The notes under the pieces are model-generated. The model was not told the origin of the DNA, ran no database searches, and saw nothing but the letters and a program-made list of their open reading frames with translations. A DNA stretch of 64,000 bases. Source: a bacterium. Its GTDB lineage: Bacteria > Zixibacteria > MSB-5A5 > CAIYYT01. Within the stretch, counting starts at the first letter, position 1, and each line of letters opens with the position of its first letter. The DNA lies in NCBI GenBank assembly GCA_016708315.1, contig JADJGC010000007.1:79014-143013 (forward strand), written 5' to 3'. Below, in pieces: positions 27,401 through 34,285 of the stretch. The translations under genes and the position numbers were made by a program.

Positions 27401-28745
27401 GAGATGATTTCCCATCCGGCTGATCGATAGGGGAGATGTCCGCAATCGTCATCCCAATGATCTGATCGCGAGACAGTCCGAACAATTTACACGCTTGTTC
27501 GCTGCAATCCGTGATCTGGTACTGCCGTATCAGCAAGAATGCAACCGCCGAGCTGTCGAAAAGCGTCCGATAACGATTCTCGCTTTCACGCATTGCCTTT
27601 TCTGCTCGAGCCTTTGCAGTGACATCGCGAGCTATGCCGGTCGTCCCGATTACCAAACCATCGATATCATAAACCGGAGTCTTGATCGTCTCGATTATTA
27701 GTCGCGATCCATCGACGAAAACTATCGGCTCCTCAAGGCGCCGCGTTTCGCCGCTCGCCATCACTTCTTTGTCGTCTTTGCGATACTTTTCGGCAATTTC
27801 ACGTGGCCAAAGTTCAAGATCAGTCTTACCGACAACCTCTGCCTGACTTAGACCGCATGCCTCTGCAAAAGGTGCATTGACGATCACGAATCGACTTTCG
27901 GTATCTTTCAGCCAGGCGATGTCCGGAATGTTGTTCAGAATTGCTTCCTGCTGTTTGTGGACCTTGGCCGCCATCGCTTCTGCCTGCCTCTGCGAAGTCA
28001 AATTGCTGCACGTCAAAACGAATCCGTCATAGCCGCCGTTCGGTCTCGCCACTTCAGCCGCTTCAAGCAGAACATCAATCGCCTGCCCGTCTTTGCCGTG
28101 AGCAGTAATCTCTGATGTCCAACGCTCGCCCTGAGTTGAATCCCAATTGTTCAGCAATGTAAATGGATTTTCGATCAACTTTAAAATGGACGCAAACGAC
28201 TTCCCAATCGCTTCGCTCTCGCTGTAACCAAAGATCGCCTCGGCTGAACCGCACCATCTCTTCACGATCCCGTGAGCGTCAGTCAGAACAATCGCCGCAG
28301 GGATGTGTGCAAGTATGACCTGTAAAAGCGCTTGTCCTTGCCGGGCAGTTTCTTCTTCCGTGAGATTGCGAACTATCGCATACAGTTCATTTGTCTTACC
28401 CGGTACCAGTCGCGCTTGATAATCCACCAGTACGTCGTCGTACGGAAGACTGATGTAGCAGTACTGTATCTTCTGTGAATCTATTGTCTCAGCAATTCGA
28501 GGTAAGAGGAAGTCTGCTGTCTCAGCGGGCATTATCTCCGACAATGAACGCCCAAGCAGTTCTTCCGGCGGTCTGAATGGTCGTGTACCGCTGCCGGCGA
28601 AGTACTCAAGTATCACACCATCTCGGGTCATCCTGAATACCGTATCTGGATTGTCTTCCAGAAAATCACCGCGACTGTCCAGATAGTGGGAGGTGCCAAC
28701 GTGATTTGCTGGTCGATTGGACTTGGTTTCACTTGAGGTAATCAT
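24447..28745 (-). CDS. Multi-PAS hybrid sensor histidine kinase (ten PAS domains), frameshifted before the ATPase
   Basis: 1432 residues, ATG with GAAGGA upstream. I count ten successive PAS/PAC units (about 25-130, 140-255, 265-385, 390-510, 515-635, 645-760, 770-890, 895-1015, 1020-1140, 1150-1265), joined by 'DITxRKxAExxLRESEERYR' linkers. HisKA follows, with H1286 in AAGIAHEINTPIQFVGDN, a long dimerisation helix, then ELDPDLPSVLGYASELNQVF and a TGA. No transmembrane segment is present, so it is a cytosolic sensor. With the 3' fragment it would be about 1545 residues. It heads an operon with two response regulators. As read, this product lacks the ATP-binding domain and could not autophosphorylate. 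Confidence 0.88.
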   Translation of the reverse strand: MITSSETKSNRPANHVGTSHYLDSRGDFLEDNPDTVFRMTRDGVILEYFAGSGTRPFRPPEELLGRSLSEIMPAETADFLLPRIAETIDSQKIQYCYISLPYDDVLVDYQARLVPGKTNELYAIVRNLTEEETARQGQALLQVILAHIPAAIVLTDAHGIVKRWCGSAEAIFGYSESEAIGKSFASILKLIENPFTLLNNWDSTQGERWTSEITAHGKDGQAIDVLLEAAEVARPNGGYDGFVLTCSNLTSQRQAEAMAAKVHKQQEAILNNIPDIAWLKDTESRFVIVNAPFAEACGLSQAEVVGKTDLELWPREIAEKYRKDDKEVMASGETRRLEEPIVFVDGSRLIIETIKTPVYDIDGLVIGTTGIARDVTAKARAEKAMRESENRYRTLFDSSAVAFLLIRQYQITDCSEQACKLFGLSRDQIIGMTIADISPIDQPDGKSSHEAIRIRLDAGHEGTQQRLNWRFRGGTGELLETEMCLKRIHVDSESAVVAEIRDVTQRLKSELRVQDHLRFLQQLIDSIPTPVFYKDIAGVFVGCNRSFESSIGMSRGEIIGRTAAAIFNESESTLIVQQDERVLQSGKTESWEGRLTFSDGAAHDVVLYQAAYRNTEGKLGGLVGTILDISDRKKAEETLRESEERYRSLVENTAEGIGIVDLEDRCLFANRSAEEMFGVPIGTLVGRRIAEFTTAEQYDMILKTVAKRKGSEASRYQIEITRQDGSSRSLIISSANRYDAQGEHCGAFAIFRDVTEQQKFEQKLRDSEEKLREAQRIGRIGHWELEVESGALMFSDQMYDIFEMDRSIEQLNSMDLWRKYYGDELDKVSESIENATKSFKPINLDCSITLPESGRKKFVQLQGAPIVDENGTVFRIVGTLQDITDRKRIEMALRESEERFRLAISSSGMIVSHQNRDLQYEWIFNPDPDTELEDFEVEAHEPLFWPDEVDRVVKMKKRVLSTGVGERTEYRAFVQNSRRFYDLSIEPRRDMQGQIIGITNIAIDITARKQAERSLSESHRLLTALMTNLPGMIYRCRNDVDRTLEFASDGCYNLTGFPVEDLIGSKKLTFGGLIHPDDRESTNRQLQAALDAGEQYELTYRILGADGKERWVWEHGWAEGDFAQGKVSLQGLILDVTEQKSEDERRIKLTAAVEQAAEAIMITDTDGRIQYVNPAFEEITGFSQSEVLGKNPRILNSGEHSKPFYQNLWDTILRGDIWKGRMVNKRKDGSLVEAETSIRAVRDGAGKIINFVAVKRDVTKLVALESQLRQAQKLEAVGALAAGIAHEINTPIQFVGDNTHFLSDAFADLLKLMDQASELAKTKAELAHSIPEISQLFQAISKADLPYLKEEIPRALEQSLQGIDRVANIVRAMKDFSHPDKREMSMIDINRALSTTLTVAHNELKYVANVVKELDPDLPSVLGYASELNQVF

Positions 28746-29253
28746 GTTTCCTTCGCGTACTGCAGGCGCTTTGACTCGAAAGTCTGAAGTATGCCTCTTT
28801 CCGCCGATTTTGCCCGTTAATCACCTTTGTGGTCATTTGTCTTATACCCGAAGCCCGAATCCGAGCTTTCCTCTTAAAAATTATCGACAAAACCCACAAC
28901 TTCGTTAGAGCAGATGCGTTGCGTCGCTAAGTTGTTGTATGGCAATATGATAGCAACATCGAAACGAGCCACGATTTAAGCTGTTTACTGCCGATTTCCG
29001 CTTTCCAGCCAGACCGCGGTCCTTGATCGCGAAAATAATCTAAAATAATGTTGGACTTTCGCTTATCGCCGAACGTATATGAAGCATGTTAACCAATCTC
29101 CACGTGTAACTTTGTTCAAGCCTTGCATCTGAAAAATCAATTCTTGTCAAATTCCGAGTTCGGAGATTCGCGCAATCGTGCGCAATCACACATTTTGGTT
29201 TTGACTCATGACTATGTCATGTGCCGAGATCAAATCATCTACAGGAGTGTAGA
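28746..29253. other. Intergenic region, 508 bp, no gene seen
   Basis: It separates the divergent multi-PAS kinase and RRM genes and must hold both promoters. AT-rich stretches occur at 28870-28890 and 29030-29050, and a TTGACT lies near 29200, but no convincing -10 partner. I see no RNA gene, repeat or conserved small reading frame. Confidence 0.5.
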
Positions 29254-29598
29254 ATGAACATTTTCGTAGGCAATCTCTCACGCGAAACGGCGGAAGCCGA
29301 TCTGCGCCAGGCATTCGAGGCATTTGGGCAAGTTACCCGTGCGACCGTTATCATCGACAAGATGACCAATCAGTCCAAGGGTTTCGGCTTTGTTGAAATG
29401 TCTTCCAAAGAAGAAGCCGATGCAGCCATTACCGGCATGTCCGGCAAGGAACTGCATGGTCGCACGCTCAACGTGAGCGAAGCTCGCCCGCGTACCGAAA
29501 ACGACCGCAGCGGTGGCGGTGGTCGTAGCGGTGGTGGCGGCTACGGTGGCGGCGGTGGACGCAGCGGTGGCGGTGGCTACGGCGGCGGACGTCGCTAA
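29254..29598 (+). CDS. Glycine-rich RRM RNA-binding protein
   Basis: 114 residues from ATG 29254 (AGGAG eight bases upstream). A single RRM fold (residues 1-80) with RNP2 IFVGNL at 2-7 and RNP1 KGFGFVEM at about 43-50. A tail of about 30 residues follows, made of RSGGGG and YGGGGG units ending GRR. This layout is that of cold-inducible bacterial and cyanobacterial Rbp proteins, which bind single-stranded RNA and are thought to act as chaperones or in mRNA localisation. It is monocistronic with a strong terminator. The repeated GGT/GGC codons in the tail are prone to expansion. Confidence 0.93.
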   Translation: MNIFVGNLSRETAEADLRQAFEAFGQVTRATVIIDKMTNQSKGFGFVEMSSKEEADAAITGMSGKELHGRTLNVSEARPRTENDRSGGGGRSGGGGYGGGGGRSGGGGYGGGRR

Positions 29599-29640
29599 TT
29601 CCAATTGACTATCTGCGCATAATCGCGCTGTGATCAATTC

Positions 29641-29672
29641 AGGCAGGAGTCTTCTGACTCCTGCCTTCTTAT
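29641..29672 (+). terminator. Rho-independent terminator after the RRM gene
   Basis: Perfect 11-bp arms AGGCAGGAGTC and GACTCCTGCCT around TTCT, followed by TCTTATTT. Confidence 0.8.
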
Positions 29673-29792
29673 TTATATCCAAATTTCTCCGCATTCCGCC
29701 ATCCCGATTTCTCATAGCTGGTAAAAGTAGTTGACTTTTTTGTCAACAAAGAGTAAGTTCTATACAATAGAAAACTATCCACGATTGCATCG

Positions 29793-30239
29793 GTGAGGTG
29801 TTTTATCGTTACTGCAAAGTCTATACTCTTCGTCTTCTTATTGGTCTTGGCGCCAATGTCGCTGCTCCTTGCAGCCGACGAAATCCCAGTGACTGAGTCC
29901 GCGCAGCCTTTTGTCGATCTTGATGGCGATGGCTTCGATGACTCCATGGAAGACAACAATGGCGACGGCATCCCGGAACCCGCAACTGAGAAACAACAAG
30001 CGACATCTACCGCTGCCACAAGCGACAACATGTTTGCATCTGTTCAACTCGTCAAGAGCAGTGTGCCGGTATTCCTCCACAATTCCGGATCGTTTAACCA
30101 CCTTAAGCGTCAATTAACAGCTTTGGTCCAACACCGCGGCGGTTTCAGCATCGGAGCTGATTTCGGACCCGGTAGTGACATCGGTAGCGGCGCTGTTTTG
30201 GGTGGGGCATGTGCAGGTGGGGCTTGCGGACCGAAGTAA
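29793..30239 (+). CDS. Small secreted protein with calcium-binding-like Asp repeats
   Basis: 148 residues beginning at GTG (start uncertain; no clear ribosome-binding site). The signal peptide has the core ILFVFLLVLAPMSLLLAA. Residues about 40-65 hold two linked Asp-rich loops (DLDGDGFDDSMEDNNGDGIP) of the thrombospondin type-3/EF-loop kind, likely to bind calcium. The C-terminus is Gly-rich with two CGG-type cysteines (GGACAGGACGPK). I do not recognise a family. The next gene overlaps by 31 bp, so the two are coupled, and the barrel and thioredoxin-fold proteins downstream suggest a surface-located set. Confidence 0.6.
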   Translation: MRCFIVTAKSILFVFLLVLAPMSLLLAADEIPVTESAQPFVDLDGDGFDDSMEDNNGDGIPEPATEKQQATSTAATSDNMFASVQLVKSSVPVFLHNSGSFNHLKRQLTALVQHRGGFSIGADFGPGSDIGSGAVLGGACAGGACGPK

Positions 30240-31360
30240 GCCTATACAAATACCGCCTTCTTCCGATGCTGGCAGTCGCTCTGTTTAGCGCCTGCTTTCC
30301 TGCATTACTCTTTGCCAATACTCTCTTCGAACTTGGTATCAACGGCGGCTACACCGACAACCTCGTAGGCGATTCAAGCTCCCTCGTCGATCGGTATTCA
30401 ACCACCACCGCTTCGGTGCGTTTCTACCCGACTTCAAAAACCGAGTTCAATGTCTCCGGCGATGCGATGTTCTACGACCGTAATCCCGGACTTTCAAATC
30501 GCAAAATTGGAATCGGCGCCAAATTCATACCTTTGAACCCCGAATCCCGTCTGGCTTTGTTTCTCAGCTCCGACTTTGATATTCGCCGCTATCGCGCTGA
30601 CTATGACCGATACAACAATAATAACTTCAATGTCCGCACTTCAATCGGTTATCGGCTCAGCGCCACAGCGCGTCTTCGTGCCGGCATTCAAATTCTCGGC
30701 TCCGAATATCTTGGTTCCAGCAGCGGCGACAAAACCTCTGCCGAAGCATACCTCGGATTCAATACCACACTTTTTGGTGACAACAGTATCGACTGCGAAC
30801 TTGGTTATGGTTCGATGGACTACCGTTTTATCGATCCGGGCTTGGAGTTTATCGATTTCGAAAATCCCGAAGGCGCATTGGTGAGCGGCAAACTCCGCTC
30901 CTTCTACTTGTCGCCTCGTTTTTCAAGACCTCTCGGCAGCCAAACTGGTCTTAACCTGACTCTGTCGTTCCGCCAATTCGCAAACGACAACGACCGCATC
31001 GTCTACGGATCTTCCGTCGGCTTGCTCTCGCCTTGGACATCTGTTTGGGAAGGCACCTCTGCGACATTGACCGTCAAAAGTTATCTGATACCGCACTGCG
31101 TTACGACAATCGGCACCGGCTACTGGAATCGCCGTCATCTCCGGACTATTGAAAACAACATGTTTCCATTGGTGATCGGAACTGACCGCGATGACGAGCA
31201 AGTCCGCAGCTACTGTCAGGTGGCGCGCCCGGTTCTGATCGGTGCAGGGCTCCTTCTGCAGCCCTATCTTAGTCTCGAATTTAGCAACAATCGGTCGACT
31301 AATCGGCTGTTTGAATACACCAGTTTCGCAATCAGTACCGGCATTAGTCTCAAACTCTGA
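30209..31360 (+). CDS. Predicted outer-membrane beta-barrel protein, unknown function
   Basis: Up to 383 residues; ATG 30209 overlaps the previous gene, and an internal ATG at 30266 would leave a shorter signal peptide. The hydrophobic leader (LLPMLAVALFSACFPALLFA) is followed by alternating strands typical of a barrel: FELGINGGYTDNLVG, TASVRFYPTSKTEFNVSG, NVRTSIGYRLSATARLRAGIQ, LNLTLSFRQFANDND, and a C-terminus with alternating hydrophobics ending in ISLKL. It resembles surface or capsule-associated barrel proteins in general shape only. It lies between the small Asp-repeat protein and the TGA-containing dockerin protein. Confidence 0.65.
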   Translation: MCRWGLRTEVSLYKYRLLPMLAVALFSACFPALLFANTLFELGINGGYTDNLVGDSSSLVDRYSTTTASVRFYPTSKTEFNVSGDAMFYDRNPGLSNRKIGIGAKFIPLNPESRLALFLSSDFDIRRYRADYDRYNNNNFNVRTSIGYRLSATARLRAGIQILGSEYLGSSSGDKTSAEAYLGFNTTLFGDNSIDCELGYGSMDYRFIDPGLEFIDFENPEGALVSGKLRSFYLSPRFSRPLGSQTGLNLTLSFRQFANDNDRIVYGSSVGLLSPWTSVWEGTSATLTVKSYLIPHCVTTIGTGYWNRRHLRTIENNMFPLVIGTDRDDEQVRSYCQVARPVLIGAGLLLQPYLSLEFSNNRSTNRLFEYTSFAISTGISLKL

Positions 31361-31410
31361 GACAATACCGACAGCACATTTCTCAGAATTCTTCCGGAAA
31401 GGAGTTCACC

Positions 31411-32775
31411 TTGAGATCTTCCGCACTATCAAAAGTGATTCTCATCCTGGCAATGCTTAGCCTATCCTTTGCCTCGGCGGTAGGGGAGAACGCGGCTTCG
31501 ACACCAATAAACCGCTCGGCATATACGCTGGAAGAATCAACAACCTCTCCGGCCGTGGCTGCTTCACCCCGCGATTCCTACCACGGAACATTGCGGATTT
31601 ACATCGAAGAGCCTGTCTCGCGATATCGCGACTTCACGAACAAAAATTACCACTTCGGTTTTCTTGGATTTGCCGTCAATCAGGAAGTCTCCATCAATGA
31701 CGGTGAAGTCCTTACCGATACTGTGATCTGGAATGTCGGATCAATCGGCGCAGTTGCGCAGAACAACATCGAAGCAATCGCCGTACTGACCAATGCTGAA
31801 GGCCATGCCGCCTATTCCAGCCCAAGCGACAACACATTCCCGTTCACAGCTCACTATGTTGATGCCGCAGCCTCGTCATTGCCTGGTATCGTTGGCATCG
31901 AAGATGCCGGCGGTTCGTACACGCATACAGTCTTCCTTGAGGAAGCAACGGCCAGCACCTGAAGCTCCTGTCCTGTCACCCGTGCGGTGCTCGAAACAAT
32001 CTACACTTCAGGCAGCTATCAATTCCTGTATACGGCAATGGTTACCAGCAACTCTGCCGCGTCATCCTACCTGTTCAGCAATTATAATACCGGCTACACA
32101 CCGACTGTCTACTTCGATGGCGGTCACGGCGTTTATGTCGGCGGTTCATCAAATCAAACGAACTACACCAGCCGAATCGTCCAGGCTTCAACCCGGACAG
32201 TTGCTCCACTGAAGCTCGCGGTCAAATTGAACTTCATCAGCACGACGCAGCTCTCCGTGGAATACTATGTCAAGACCACCAACCGGGCACCGTCTACACC
32301 GGCTCAAGTTGCAGGACCTGTCCTTGCACGAACCGATGCTCCGCTGCAGTATGTCGCCAATCTCGTGGATGCCGATGGCGATCTCGTCTTCTGTCGCTGG
32401 ATTCTCGACAAGGAAGACACTACCGCCTGGTTCGGACCCTATCATTCCGGCGATACCAGTATGATTTCGCAAACTTGGCAATCGACAGGTGCCTTTGAAG
32501 TCGCCGTTCAGACCAAAGACTATTGGGAAGTCCAAACCGTAGCCAGCACACCATTGATAACGACTGTTTACAAGTGCGGCGATGCCGACGGTAGCGGCAG
32601 TATTTCAATCTCCGATGCAGTCAAGCTTATCGCGCACATCTTCGGCGGCGGTACGGCGCCATCACCACCTGAAGCCGGTGATGCTAACTGTTCAGGCGGA
32701 ATGAGTATCTCGGATGCGGTCTATCTCATCGCCCATATCTTTGGTGGCGGACCGGCTCCTTGTAGCGGTTGCTAA
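31411..32775 (+). CDS. Secreted thioredoxin-fold dockerin protein with in-frame TGA (candidate selenoprotein)
   Basis: One continuous frame of 454 codons, interrupted only by TGA at 31960-31962 (codon 184). Signal peptide at the N-terminus (VILILAMLSLSFASAVG). Before the TGA comes EDAGGSYTHTVFLEEATAST and after it SSCPVTRAVLETIYTSGSYQF. This matches the Omp28-like/thioredoxin-fold pattern E-E-x-T-x-x-W-C-x-x-C-P, with the TGA exactly at the first Cys. A cis-Pro loop (GYTPTVYFDGG) follows about 55 residues later, as expected. The C-terminus is a dockerin-like repeat pair (CGDADGSGSISISDAVKLI and GDANCSGGMSISDAVYLI) ending GPAPCSGC. If read through, the motif is U-S-S-C. Otherwise it is two fragments, 31411-31962 and 31987-32775. 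Confidence 0.75.
31960..31962 (+). other. In-frame TGA at a predicted catalytic Cys position
   Basis: The frame is identical upstream and downstream: the first possible restart, GTG 31987, is 576 bases (192 codons) after the ATG. The intervening codons read SSCPVTRA, which is conserved motif rather than spacer. Other genes here end with TGA, so TGA is not generally a sense codon. Confidence 0.7.
31963..31992 (+). promoter_or_regulatory. Possible bacterial SECIS-like hairpin
   Basis: CACC (31977-31980), loop CGTGC, GGTG (31986-31989). The loop has G at its second position, about 20 bases after the TGA, within the 16-37 base range described for bacterial SECIS elements. An outer GAAGC/GCTC pairing is possible but needs a large one-sided bulge. 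The stem is short and such hairpins arise by chance. Confidence 0.35.
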
Positions 32776-32816
32776 GACCGTCACGATTCTACGAATCGAA
32801 AACTATAGACTATTTC

Positions 32817-32852
32817 AACGGAACCGACAAATTCGGTTCCGTTTTCTTTTTT
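32817..32852 (+). terminator. Rho-independent terminator after the dockerin gene
   Basis: Perfect 11-bp arms AACGGAACCGA and TCGGTTCCGTT around CAAAT, followed by TTCTTTTTT. Confidence 0.85.
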
Positions 32853-33058
32853 CATAGACTGTGTTCACTCGCCTTGAATTCGTGCCACTCATCAGCCAAA
32901 CAATCATTGACCTATTCCTAACACAATTCTAACACGTATACCTATAAAGGGCACACAATCGAAACCGATGCTTCGCATTCAATTTTGGAAGCGCTTTGCT
33001 CGATATTTCGCGCTTCGATGGGATGCGGCTAAATCGTATTCCCGATAGGAGGTTATCG

Positions 33059-33484
33059 ATGTCCACACTCGATAAAGCGGTTGCAATTGCTGTCGATGCC
33101 CATACCGGCCAAGTCGATAAGTACGGTCAACCATACATCCTTCATCCGGTTCGCGTGATGTCCCGCGTCGAATCGCCGGATGAAAAAATCGTCGCAATTC
33201 TGCACGATGTCGTCGAAGACAGCGATCGAACTCTTGACGACCTTCGCAAAGAAGGTTTCGCCGATGATATTATCAACGCGATTGGTTTGCTCACCAAAGG
33301 CGCTGACGAAGCCTATACCGATTATGTCTCTCGACTGGCGCACAATCGCCTCGCGCGTAGCGTCAAGCTGGCCGATCTCGAAGACAACATGGACTTGCGC
33401 CGCATATCCGCATTGACGGACAATGACTCTAAACGGTTGCAGCGCTACCATTGGGCCTGGCAATTTTTGCGGGAAGTGAAATAG
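33059..33484 (+). CDS. Small HD-domain hydrolase (RelA/SpoT-HD-like)
   Basis: 141 residues from ATG 33059, chosen because AGGAGG lies six bases upstream; an upstream in-frame start lacks this. The HD superfamily pattern of SpoT/MESH1-type (p)ppGpp hydrolases is visible: AVDAHTGQVDKYGQPYILHPVRV (His), VAILHDVVEDSDRT (His-Asp) and SVKLADLEDNMDLRR (Asp). No synthetase, TGS or ACT domain is attached. It may hydrolyse alarmones or other nucleotides; the substrate is not proven. It precedes the SixA-PPK1-Ppx-CHAD cluster, which is consistent with stress and polyphosphate physiology. Confidence 0.8.
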   Translation: MSTLDKAVAIAVDAHTGQVDKYGQPYILHPVRVMSRVESPDEKIVAILHDVVEDSDRTLDDLRKEGFADDIINAIGLLTKGADEAYTDYVSRLAHNRLARSVKLADLEDNMDLRRISALTDNDSKRLQRYHWAWQFLREVK

Positions 33485-33497
33485 GCGTAATCCGGTT

Positions 33498-33513
33498 GTG
33501 ACTTGCAAGTCAC
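33498..33513. repeat. Perfect 16-bp palindrome
   Basis: GTGACTTGCAAGTCAC between the HD hydrolase and sixA genes. It could be an operator or a small dispersed repeat; no second copy was noticed in this window. Confidence 0.35.
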
Positions 33514-33569
33514 GCCGCGATCGCTCGAATATTCAAACGGAAACTCATTGAGATTTTCGGAGATATGAA

Positions 33570-34253
33570 ATGAAAACCCTCATTCTCGTAAGACATGCCA
33601 AAGCCGCCGATCGACACAAGCATCTGTCCGACTTAGAACGTGCTCTTACGCCTGCTGGCCAAAAAGACGCCCGACGAGCTGCCAGAGCACTTAAATCCAA
33701 AGGCGTCATTCCCAGCCTCTTTGTGTCCAGTCCTGCCAATCGCGCACTTGAAACTGCACACGTTTTCGCCGCCGAACTCGGATATCCCATCCAAAAAATC
33801 GCGCTCAAGCAATCCGCTTATGACGCCATGGATGCCGAATCCCTATTCAACGTAATTCGCGAAACGGAAGACCATCACGATACAGTTCTCTTGTTCGGAC
33901 ATAACCCGTCGCTCGAAGAGTTCGCTTCGAGTCTGTTGCTTGGCTTCGAGTCTGACTTGCCCAAGGCCGGCGTTGTCGAAATTGTTATCGAAAAGGAAAG
34001 TTGGCGTGACATCCTGCCCGGCGATGGCCGTAGTCCCGAGGGGGAGGACTCCGCTGCCGCCACCGAGGTTGCAGTCCCATCAGCGAAGGAACTCCGCCGT
34101 GAATTGCGCTCCAAAATCGAACCCGCGCTCCGCTTCGTAATTAACGAACTTCACGATTCCGGCGCTGACAAACTAAGCGGCGAGATTGAGGAAGCATCCG
34201 AGATACTCGCTCGCCGCCTTGCGAAAGTAATCAGATCCGAAAAATCCGCTTGA
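33570..34253 (+). CDS. sixA: SixA-type histidine phosphatase with C-terminal extension
   Basis: 227 residues. The histidine phosphatase (phosphoglycerate mutase-like) core carries LVRHAKAADRHKHLSDLERALTPAGQ (catalytic RHA), a second Arg region FVSSPANRALETAHVFA, and the distal His in LFGHNPSLEEFAS. SixA removes phosphate from His-phosphotransfer proteins. The core ends near residue 150; an acidic linker and about 60 helical residues follow, which are not part of classical SixA. The gene overlaps or abuts ppk1, so a role in polyphosphate or phosphate signalling is plausible. Confidence 0.85.
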   Translation: MKTLILVRHAKAADRHKHLSDLERALTPAGQKDARRAARALKSKGVIPSLFVSSPANRALETAHVFAAELGYPIQKIALKQSAYDAMDAESLFNVIRETEDHHDTVLLFGHNPSLEEFASSLLLGFESDLPKAGVVEIVIEKESWRDILPGDGRSPEGEDSAAATEVAVPSAKELRRELRSKIEPALRFVINELHDSGADKLSGEIEEASEILARRLAKVIRSEKSA

Positions 34254-34285
34254 CCGGCACGCCAGAGAATGGATTATATCAGTCG

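Noticed and set aside
31960..31962. TGA as a general sense codon (alternative code)
   Set aside because: Many intact genes here, such as hmgA and the DUF4013 gene, end at TGA, and no other conserved gene contains an in-frame TGA.
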